DNA of 33,318 bases from Fibrobacter sp. (GTDB taxonomy: Bacteria; Fibrobacterota; Fibrobacteria; Fibrobacterales; Fibrobacteraceae), in contig JAGCGO010000072.1 in NCBI GenBank assembly GCA_017649565.1, forward strand, positions 1 to 33,318. The letters run 5' to 3'. Positions within the stretch are counted from its first letter, which is position 1. Each line of letters starts with the position of its first letter. The notes below the pieces were generated by a model. The model made no database searches. It saw only the letters and a list, made by a program, of their open reading frames with translations, and was not told the DNA's origin. The translations under genes were made by a program, and so were the position numbers. Positions 16,701 through 22,619 of the stretch are shown here, one piece after another.

Positions 16701-17090
16701 GCCTCTTCCGCGGCTGCCTGGACGCTCCCGGCTGGCGGCAACGAACGTACGGGCTTCTTTGATGCGGACCGTCTGGGCGACGTGAAGAAGAAGGAAGCCA
16801 AGAAGGAAATTTCGGAATTCTTCGTGTACCCGAATCCGGTGAAGGACGGCAAGGCCAAGGCGCGCTTCGAAATCGGGGCCCCTGCCAAGACGGCGACGTT
16901 CGAACTCTACGACATTACCGGCCTGTGCGTCTACAAGAAAAAGATGAGTGACTTGAATGCCGGCCGCAACCAGTTTGAAAATCTCGACCTGAAATCGCTC
17001 GGTAGCGACGTGTACACGGCTCGCCTGAAGGTGGATTTCGAGGGCGGAAAGACAAAGCAGAAGGTGTTCCGCGTGGGAATTGTCCGGTAG
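13710..17090 (+). CDS. Secreted M6-metallopeptidase-like protein with degenerate zinc site, FG-GAP repeats and T9SS-like sorting domain
   Basis: This 1126-residue protein has a signal peptide (cleavage after about residue 20, AFA). The N-terminal half resembles M6 (immune inhibitor A-like) peptidases, including the conserved GMPDTYD segment. However, the expected HEFGH zinc site reads NQIGR (residues 275-279), so both metal-binding His and the catalytic Glu are replaced. The centre and C-terminal half carry calcium-loop repeats of the FG-GAP/VCBS type (DLDRDGVVD about 800, DVNGDGYPE about 856, DVNKDDTPE about 907). The final 90 residues, starting FFVYPNPVKDG near 1037, look like a type IX secretion sorting domain. 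It is probably a surface-exposed non-peptidase or pseudoenzyme. The start has only a weak ribosome site; the stop overlaps the ribosome site of the next gene. Confidence 0.8.
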   Translation: MMKLVLALLLCMFSSAAFAVDTLEVYAFLVQFKKESPDNSLTTGDGTFGSDLKNKEVYSLDPVKMRNSVSYWQKHFEFANSYFQAASGGKLVVKAEIFPRASSGQTVYELKKPIIDYNRTKKMKGEKTAAYGLARAQDYLSFVYDAVMAAHGSKDSPFKDAMPKSPNTKRAYMIIHAGASRLVDGGSMGTDGADTPGDFMDFYISPEYWGYLSPDSNYVAVKKIESEKKGKKDSSVVTGLVLKDASVDTLTSIMVVSETASQDGLNWGINGILVNQIGRELGMPDTYDVVQGISRLGYFDLMDFAGYSSGNGFMPSLPNAWNRAYMGWSKVKEVRPVAGKSVTVDIAAAGSGLGTEIVKVPLSANEYLLIENRQRSLEKNGDVYIELGDASADDESWKDSIMVDSIGNVFQDSICKDGKCKKNSKKASGIILSMSSYDAGLPASGIAVWKVNDWYLREGLQYGYANAWGGDTLRDHQFGISLVEADGILSVGKTFKNALGRDAYDYGAGTDLLPHKRFGSKSGEKFEMVKTIMPTGYANTKTTQGGYTGIKITVNEPKNARKEKTSNAFMGDSVINYAAPVISVTISIDDGSIDNSKFPRNVGLAGAIRGAVFIDDPEKDGEKLLVVGAMDGTLQVFDALGDTLFAADTVVKLPRVSKNDTVMKVPLYRVGTSYGALVGMASDGKDVYSLHKKKFVKTSLASGIPMQEDYDIETATAGPVIVDDEIRFATKQGVNVFKKNDKKFKLEEEREGIEDLVYCGKSNKKDMYAYVTDQGIVYVQDREIKLNGKSKEKFRLACTDLDRDGVVDVVAVGSRGTVTVASTVESKKGLNWTKTYKRGAAGTTGLKDETSGVALGDVNGDGYPEIVFLGDNLVYALDHSGLPIGGFPVKITRGSPVFGFFSDPLLVDVNKDDTPEILVPSSDGLVYAYTGKGKAVGDQFPIAAGSYEFLDSTMIIQPMSIFVVDAVPGKKSAGPELYALHRNSLSAFRLRKASTDAASSAAAWTLPAGGNERTGFFDADRLGDVKKKEAKKEISEFFVYPNPVKDGKAKARFEIGAPAKTATFELYDITGLCVYKKKMSDLNAGRNQFENLDLKSLGSDVYTARLKVDFEGGKTKQKVFRVGIVR

Positions 17091-17099
17091 GAGGTGCGT

Positions 17100-18125
17100 A
17101 TGTCTCTTGCAAAAAGGTCATGTACTCTTTTAGTTGGTGCGGCATTTATCGCATCGCTGTGCAGTCTTGCAGCCTGTAGCACGACTAACGATGCCGAAGA
17201 AATCAACCCCGGCGAAGATGTCCATTACGGTTCGGCATCAAACGACGACTCCGGTAACGCCGACTCGAAGGACTCGGACGACAAGGGCTCGGGTAAAAAA
17301 GGTTCCGGTAAAGATTCCGACAAGGATGCTGACAAGGATGACGACTCCACGTATACCGAATATTCCGTGCCGGACTCCTTGGAGTTGCAATATGTCAACC
17401 TTTTCGATGAAGGTGACGGCAAAGGCGGTCTGGATTTTACATACATTCCGACCATGGTGCTCCAGCGGGGCACGATAAACTATACCATTTCTTCGTATTA
17501 TATCGCAAGAACGGAAGTGACGCAGGCCCTGTACAAAAAAGTAATGGATTCGCTTCCTGATCAGGACAAACTGGACGACAGCCTGCCTGTTGTCAATGTC
17601 TCGTGGTACGATGCGGTGCTGTTCTGTAACGCGCTTTCAAATTCGCTCGGCCTGGATACGATTTATTCCTACACTTCGGTGGGCGATGAAAACTTCTTGA
17701 AAGATCTCCAGGTGGATTATTCTGTCGAGGGAATCCGCTTGCCTACGGAAATGGAATGGGAAATGGCCGCACACGGGGGCATTTACGAAACCGCCTACTA
17801 CTGGGGCTCCGAACCGGCTTCCAAATACGCATATTACGGACAAACTAGCGGGCCATCGAAAGTGGCGCAGTTCATTGCCAATGATTTCGCGCTCTACGAC
17901 ATGGCCGGTAATGTTGCCGAGTGGGTAAACGACTGGTATGCCGGTTATTCTACGGTCGACGAAGAAAATCCTGTTGGCCCGGAAACGGGAAAGACCAAGT
18001 GCGTTCGCGGCGGGGGATGGACCGATAAGGTGGCAAAGATTGCCCCTAAAGAACGAGACAAGAAAGACCCCTTGTATAGAGGTGTCACCCTGGGCTTCAG
18101 GATAGCCTATACAAAAGGCTTTTAA
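17100..18125 (+). CDS. FGE-sulfatase-fold lipoprotein (non-catalytic)
   Basis: I place the start at ATG 17100, four bases after AGGAGG; the GTG at 17094 lies within that ribosome site. The 341-residue product has a lipoprotein signal (LAAC, Cys26), then a low-complexity linker of Asp, Ser, Gly and Lys (about 40-85), then a formylglycine-generating-enzyme fold. Landmarks are YYIARTEVTQALY, NVSWYDAVLFCNALS, IRLPTEMEWEMAA, YDMAGNVAEWVNDW, VRGGGW and a final TLGFRIA. The paired catalytic cysteines of true FGE after RGG are absent, so it is a binding or structural domain rather than a sulfatase-activating oxidase. Such proteins are numerous in Fibrobacter. It is the last gene of the purA-led run. 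Confidence 0.85.
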   Translation: MSLAKRSCTLLVGAAFIASLCSLAACSTTNDAEEINPGEDVHYGSASNDDSGNADSKDSDDKGSGKKGSGKDSDKDADKDDDSTYTEYSVPDSLELQYVNLFDEGDGKGGLDFTYIPTMVLQRGTINYTISSYYIARTEVTQALYKKVMDSLPDQDKLDDSLPVVNVSWYDAVLFCNALSNSLGLDTIYSYTSVGDENFLKDLQVDYSVEGIRLPTEMEWEMAAHGGIYETAYYWGSEPASKYAYYGQTSGPSKVAQFIANDFALYDMAGNVAEWVNDWYAGYSTVDEENPVGPETGKTKCVRGGGWTDKVAKIAPKERDKKDPLYRGVTLGFRIAYTKGF

Positions 18126-18139
18126 CGCGCCAACAAATC

Positions 18140-18168
18140 GCGGGAGGACAAAAACCTCCCGCTTTTTT
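18140..18168 (+). terminator. Intrinsic terminator closing the purA-FGE gene run
   Basis: GCGGGAGG (18140-18147), a seven-base loop and CCTCCCGC (18155-18162) form a perfect 8-bp stem followed by six T residues. It lies 14 bases after the FGE-like gene stop. Confidence 0.92.
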
Positions 18169-18170
18169 GT

Positions 18171-18178
18171 TACATTTG
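18171..18178 (+). promoter_or_regulatory. TAnnTTTG promoter box before the NlpE-like gene
   Basis: TACATTTG is an exact match to TAnnTTTG, lies right after the preceding terminator and ends five bases before the ATG at 18184. There is no ribosome binding site, so a leaderless transcript is suggested. No clear TTTG upstream element is seen. Confidence 0.45.
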
Positions 18179-18183
18179 ACTTT

Positions 18184-18657
18184 ATGATGAAGTATAGATT
18201 GGTTGTGCTTGCTTTCTGTTTGGGCATGTTTGCCTGCTCTGAGGAAAAATCGGAACCTTTGCCGGAATTGCCGCGCGTAGAAGTCCCTTCGGAATTGGCA
18301 GGGCAGTATTCTGGCCAGCTTCCTTGCGACAATTGCAAGGCGCTCATTATCCGTTCCGTGTTTGCGGCCGATAGCAGCGTTTCTGTGGTCCGCACGATTG
18401 TTATGGACACGATGGCGGTAGACACGCTTCAGGGTACGTACGAGGTCAGCTCCGATAGCATTATCACTATGTCTTTGCCCAATTGGCGTACTTGGAAGTT
18501 TAAGCGCAACGCCATGGGAAATCTTGAATTGCTGAACAACGATGGTCAAGTTTATCTGAACGAAGATGGTTTGAAGAACGAACTTGTCCGCATCTTCACA
18601 ATGCCCAAGATGAGGGCCGTTTCGGATTCAGGTGATTCTCAGAAGGTCACGGAGTAG
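18184..18657 (+). CDS. NlpE-like lipoprotein
   Basis: This 157-residue protein has a signal peptide ending MFAC (Cys18). The mature part begins with SELAGQYSGQLPCDNCKALI, matching the NlpE N-terminal beta-barrel with its CxxC motif (LPCxxC), and continues with short strands such as QGTYEVSSDSIITMS. NlpE senses surface adhesion and copper or lipoprotein trafficking stress in other bacteria; only the N-terminal domain is present here. It starts a new transcription unit after a terminator and is followed three bases later by a LytTR response regulator. A sensory link between the two is possible but not shown. Confidence 0.8.
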   Translation: MMKYRLVVLAFCLGMFACSEEKSEPLPELPRVEVPSELAGQYSGQLPCDNCKALIIRSVFAADSSVSVVRTIVMDTMAVDTLQGTYEVSSDSIITMSLPNWRTWKFKRNAMGNLELLNNDGQVYLNEDGLKNELVRIFTMPKMRAVSDSGDSQKVTE

Positions 18658-18660
18658 CTT

Positions 18661-19434
18661 ATGTTATGTAGGGTCCTCATTGTAGACGACGAACCTCTCG
18701 CCCGCATGCGCATGCGTTCCCTGCTGGAACCCTACGCACAGGAACTGGAAATCATTGGTGAAGCGTCTTCGGGCGCGATGGCGATAGAGAAAATTCAGGA
18801 GCTGCTTCCTGACGTGGTGTTCCTGGATATCCAGATGACGGACATGAACGCGTTCGACGTGCTGCATGGCCTGGACATGGATGACGATATGCCGCTGATT
18901 GTCTTTACGACGGCGTTCGAGAATTTTGCACTGCGTGCCTACGAAGAGAATACTGTGGACTACCTGCTCAAGCCGATTGAGCCGGCTCGCCTTGAGGCGA
19001 CGATTGCAAAGCTGCGCAAGCGTTTCTCCTCGATGATGTCGGACCAGCAGATGCCGGGAGATTTCTCGTGGGACAAGTTCCGCGCCATGGTAAAGGGCGA
19101 AGACCAGTACATGCAGCGCATCCAGGTAAAGATCGGGGACCGCATCTTGCTTGTGAATGTCGACGAGATTGTTCGTTTCCAGAGCGAAGAAAAATATACG
19201 ACGGTCTACACGATGAACAACCGCTACATTATCGACACTCCCCTTGTCGATTTGGAAAAGAGGCTCGACCCGCGTGTGTTCGTGCGTATCCATCGTGCCC
19301 ACCTGGTGGCCATTGACTACATTGCCGAAATGCGCAAGACCGATGCGAGCCGCCTGAATGTTGTGCTGCGCGATAAGGACCATACGCAGCTGATGGTGAG
19401 CCGTAATTTTGTGAAGAAGGTGAAGAACCTTTAA
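18661..19434 (+). CDS. LytTR-type response regulator
   Basis: This 257-residue regulator has a receiver domain with the acidic pair Asp9-Asp10 and phosphorylation site Asp56 (VFLDIQMTD) plus the YLLKP lysine near residue 103. A linker of about 35 residues leads to a C-terminal LytTR DNA-binding domain (about 155-257; IQVKIGDRILLVNVDEIVRF through FVRIHRAHLVA). LytTR regulators often control extracellular polymers, competence or envelope functions. No histidine kinase lies beside it, so the kinase is elsewhere. It sits three bases after the NlpE-like gene and 13 bases before signal peptidase I. Confidence 0.93.
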   Translation: MLCRVLIVDDEPLARMRMRSLLEPYAQELEIIGEASSGAMAIEKIQELLPDVVFLDIQMTDMNAFDVLHGLDMDDDMPLIVFTTAFENFALRAYEENTVDYLLKPIEPARLEATIAKLRKRFSSMMSDQQMPGDFSWDKFRAMVKGEDQYMQRIQVKIGDRILLVNVDEIVRFQSEEKYTTVYTMNNRYIIDTPLVDLEKRLDPRVFVRIHRAHLVAIDYIAEMRKTDASRLNVVLRDKDHTQLMVSRNFVKKVKNL

Positions 19435-19447
19435 TTTGGAGTTCCTG

Positions 19448-20830
19448 ATGGAGAGTGACAAGAAAAAGTTTTCGTTGCCCAAGTTTTTGAAATCCTTTGC
19501 CAGGGAAGTGATTGTTCCGGTCGCGCTAGCCCTGATTGTTATCCAGTATGTGGTTCAGGCTTTCCAGATCCCGAGCGGCTCTATGGAAAACTCGCTGATG
19601 ACGGGCGACTTCCTTTTGGGTCTCAAGTTCACTTACGGTTCGCCGATTCCTTTTACGAACCAGAAGTTCCCGGGCTATGCGCTCCCCAAGGCGGGCGATG
19701 TCGTGATTTTCCGCTACCCGGGTGAACCCGAATATCCGGACAACAATCCGGCCCGCTATACGCACATGTTCAATGCGCTCATGTTCGGTAATGTCTACTG
19801 GGATCATGAGCCTGCCGATGGCCAGCCGCATCTGGTGCACTATCCCGATGGTCCGAAGGACTACATCAAGCGCTGTGTTGCCGTGAGTGGAGATACGGTG
19901 CAGGTCCATAACGGCGTGCTTGCCGTGAATGGGCAGTGGCAGCGGACGCTCCCCGCAAAGGGCAAGTGGACGGCATCGCATCGCACAGCTTCGCCGCGTG
20001 ACGAACGTGGCCCGATTGTGATTCCTTCTGTCGGCGACACGCTGTACGTGGATTCCCTTTCGCTGGAACAGCTCTGGTGGCTGCGTTCCGTGGTGGTGCA
20101 GGAAAATCCGGACTCCCGCGTGGAATACGATATCTCGCTGTGGAAGGACGGTGTCGAGGCGAACAATTACGAGTTCGAGGACTTTGGCATTCCTATCGAG
20201 AGCGAGCGCGGCTTTACGCTGAACGCCCTGCTCCAGAGAAACCAGCTGGTGTTGCAGCACGTGACCCAGGGCGACACGGTCCGTGGCAAGATGCCGTTTG
20301 CGTTCTATAGGGACTATGCGAGGATGGCTTTCCTGCCGGTCGTGATTCCCGAGGAAATGCAGGGGACGTTTACCCGCCGCGTCAGCTACATCGCTTTCGA
20401 AGGTGCGCAGCTGCAGGATCTTGAGGGCAACGTGGAACGCCTGAATGCAATGGCCGACGCCGATACCGCTGCCGTCGCCGATTCTACAACGGCAAATTCC
20501 GCCGTGGCTGCCGATTCCTCTGCCGCAAAATCCTCTGCCCCGCATTTCGAAATCCGCAGGCGTCTCATTGTGGACGGCAACCCGATCGACCGTTACGTGA
20601 TCAAGACGCCGCTGTTCTTCATGATGGGCGACAACCGCGACAATTCCGCCGACAGCCGCTACTGGGGTTTCGTTACGCTTCGCAACGTCCGCGCCAAGGC
20701 TTTCGTGCTCTACTTCTCGTTTGAAAATGACGACCAGGCGTTTGCGCTTGCTAACCCGTTCACGTGGTGGCGTCTGCCCTTCCGAATCCGTTGGACCCGT
20801 ATTGGTAAGATTATCGACCTGATAGATTGA
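19448..20830 (+). CDS. lepB: Signal peptidase I with large internal insert
   Basis: I place the start at ATG 19448, with GGAG six bases upstream, rather than the TTG at 19436. The 460-residue enzyme removes signal peptides from exported proteins at the inner membrane. One N-terminal membrane segment (about 20-40) is followed by the catalytic Ser45 in IPSGSM and Lys141 in KDYIKRCVAVSGD. The last conserved box, MGDNRDNSADSRYWG, comes only near residue 391. Between these boxes lies an insert of more than 200 residues, including an Ala/Ser/Asp low-complexity stretch at about 335-360. Typical enzymes are about half this length, although long forms are known in FCB bacteria. The stop codon overlaps the start of the next gene. 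Confidence 0.95.
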   Translation: MESDKKKFSLPKFLKSFAREVIVPVALALIVIQYVVQAFQIPSGSMENSLMTGDFLLGLKFTYGSPIPFTNQKFPGYALPKAGDVVIFRYPGEPEYPDNNPARYTHMFNALMFGNVYWDHEPADGQPHLVHYPDGPKDYIKRCVAVSGDTVQVHNGVLAVNGQWQRTLPAKGKWTASHRTASPRDERGPIVIPSVGDTLYVDSLSLEQLWWLRSVVVQENPDSRVEYDISLWKDGVEANNYEFEDFGIPIESERGFTLNALLQRNQLVLQHVTQGDTVRGKMPFAFYRDYARMAFLPVVIPEEMQGTFTRRVSYIAFEGAQLQDLEGNVERLNAMADADTAAVADSTTANSAVAADSSAAKSSAPHFEIRRRLIVDGNPIDRYVIKTPLFFMMGDNRDNSADSRYWGFVTLRNVRAKAFVLYFSFENDDQAFALANPFTWWRLPFRIRWTRIGKIIDLID

Positions 20831-22608
20831 TGATGAAGTTCCTGCCTCTCGTATTCGCTTTTGCCATAACGGCGGTGCTGCTCTCCTGCGCGACGCAGGT
20901 GGCTCCCGGCGGTGGTCCCGAAGACAAGCTGCCGCCGCGCGTGGCAGCCGTGTATCCGGCGCCGAATACGACGAACCATCCGAACGAACTTTACGTGAAG
21001 CTGGAATTCGACGAATGGATCAATGCGTCGGTGCCGCGTAGCGCCGTCTCCATTTCTCCGCCGATCGACAAGAAGATGAAATTCGAGGTGAGCGGCAAGA
21101 CGCTCGTGCTCACGTCGCGTGCCGAACTCGATACCGGCACGACCTACACGGTGACTTTTGCAGGCGGCATCAAGGACCTGCATGGCAACATGCTCGCGAC
21201 CCCGTTCCAGATTGTGTTTTCTACCGGCGCGAAAATCGACTCGCTCAAGCTTGTCGGGCGTGTGCTGGTGCACGATTCCCTGGTGCGCAAGAAGGTCTAC
21301 CCGAGTATCGGACTTTTCTTGATGGGTAGCGAACGCGAGTCCCGCCATTACCTGGACAAGTACCGCGACACAGCAACTCATGTGCTGGATTCCCTGCCGA
21401 TGCTGACCAAGGAGCCGCCGCTGTTCCTGACCCGCACGGACAGCGTGGGTAACTTCGTGCTGTCCGGGCTACGCCCGGGACGCTACCGCGTCGTCGCGTT
21501 CCTGGATGCGAACGGCAACCAGAAAATCGAGGCGAGTTCCGAGCTGGTCGGTGTCTGGACGGGCGACCTGTCGCTCGATTCCACGACGGCGGACACGCTG
21601 TGGGTCCCGCTTGCCGACCAGGACACGACAAAGCTTGAACTGGCATTGCTTTCGCAGCCGGGCGCCTCCGTGCTCGAGGCGTCGTTTACCCGTACCGTCT
21701 ACTTCGATTCCGTTTTTGCCGATACGTCGAACTGCAAGCTTGTCGCTCCCGACAAGTCGGAACTTTACCCTTCGTACGTTTACCTTGGTGCATCGTCCAA
21801 CAAGCCCAGGTTCTACTTTAAACAAAAGCCCAAGCCGGAAACGTCGTACAAGTTTGTCTGTGCTCACGGAAAGGACTCCCTGTTCCGCCCTCTCGATACG
21901 TTACGTAACGAGCTGGACTGGGAATGGCAGGAAATGAAAGGCGATACGATGCCGCCCTCGATTGCTAAGACAAGTATTCTCGGCAAGGCAAAGACCGTAT
22001 TCCCGGACGATTCGCTCGTTTTCGCCTACAACAAGCCGATTCTGGATTCCCTGAACGAGACGTACTTTATCTCGATAAACAAGGATACGACGCAGGTGCA
22101 GGTCAAGCGTATCGACCCGATTCGTTACCTTGTACTTAACGAGAAGCCCTGGCCGACCGATGTGACAGTGGATTTCTTGCAGTGCTATCAGGACACGACC
22201 TTGGCGGCGGCCGACAGTAACGGTGTGCGTGACACGGTCATCACTCCCAAGTACCGCCGTCTGCTGCGTTTCGAAACGGTTTCCAAGCTCAAGCTGGCAA
22301 TGTTGCGTGGAAGTATTCCCGGTGCAAAGGCTGGCGCAAAAGTCCGTCTTTACTCCATTGACGCCAAGACGTATTCTTATGCGGTTTGCGGTACCAATGG
22401 AAGCTTCGCTTTCAACGACATTGTCGAGGGAAATTATTTTATCGATTACTATTACGCCGAAGATGGTAAGCAGACGCCCGATGCGGGCTCGCTTTTCCCG
22501 TTCCGTTACGGGAAGCCCTGGAGGGCGCCTAACGACACGATCAAGGTGAAGAACGGCGAAAACGTTTTAAATGACTTGGTGGCGACCCCATTGCCGGCGC
22601 TGCCATAA
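20830..22608 (+). CDS. Lipoprotein with Ig-like (SbsA/Big_5) domain
   Basis: The gene starts at ATG 20830, overlapping the signal peptidase stop by one base (TGATG). The 592-residue product has a lipobox LLSC (Cys20) and continues ATQVAPGGGPEDKLPPRV, the conserved start of FCB-group Ig-like lipoproteins (compare the APxGGPxDxxPP signature). A first Ig-like domain covers about 30-135 (LYVKLEFDEWIN through LATPFQIVFST). A later segment (GNFVLSGLRPGRYRVVAFLD) and one near the C-terminus (GSFAFNDIVEGNYFIDYYY) look like carboxypeptidase-regulatory or SpaA-like beta-sandwich folds. It is probably a periplasm-facing or surface outer-membrane lipoprotein. Function is unknown. Confidence 0.85.
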   Translation: MMKFLPLVFAFAITAVLLSCATQVAPGGGPEDKLPPRVAAVYPAPNTTNHPNELYVKLEFDEWINASVPRSAVSISPPIDKKMKFEVSGKTLVLTSRAELDTGTTYTVTFAGGIKDLHGNMLATPFQIVFSTGAKIDSLKLVGRVLVHDSLVRKKVYPSIGLFLMGSERESRHYLDKYRDTATHVLDSLPMLTKEPPLFLTRTDSVGNFVLSGLRPGRYRVVAFLDANGNQKIEASSELVGVWTGDLSLDSTTADTLWVPLADQDTTKLELALLSQPGASVLEASFTRTVYFDSVFADTSNCKLVAPDKSELYPSYVYLGASSNKPRFYFKQKPKPETSYKFVCAHGKDSLFRPLDTLRNELDWEWQEMKGDTMPPSIAKTSILGKAKTVFPDDSLVFAYNKPILDSLNETYFISINKDTTQVQVKRIDPIRYLVLNEKPWPTDVTVDFLQCYQDTTLAAADSNGVRDTVITPKYRRLLRFETVSKLKLAMLRGSIPGAKAGAKVRLYSIDAKTYSYAVCGTNGSFAFNDIVEGNYFIDYYYAEDGKQTPDAGSLFPFRYGKPWRAPNDTIKVKNGENVLNDLVATPLPALP

Positions 22609-22619
22609 AGGATGGAAAA

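Noticed and set aside
17094..17099. GTG at 17094 as the start of the FGE-like lipoprotein
   Set aside because: The GTG is part of the AGGAGGTG ribosome site that serves ATG 17100, and the ATG gives a proper lipoprotein signal peptide.
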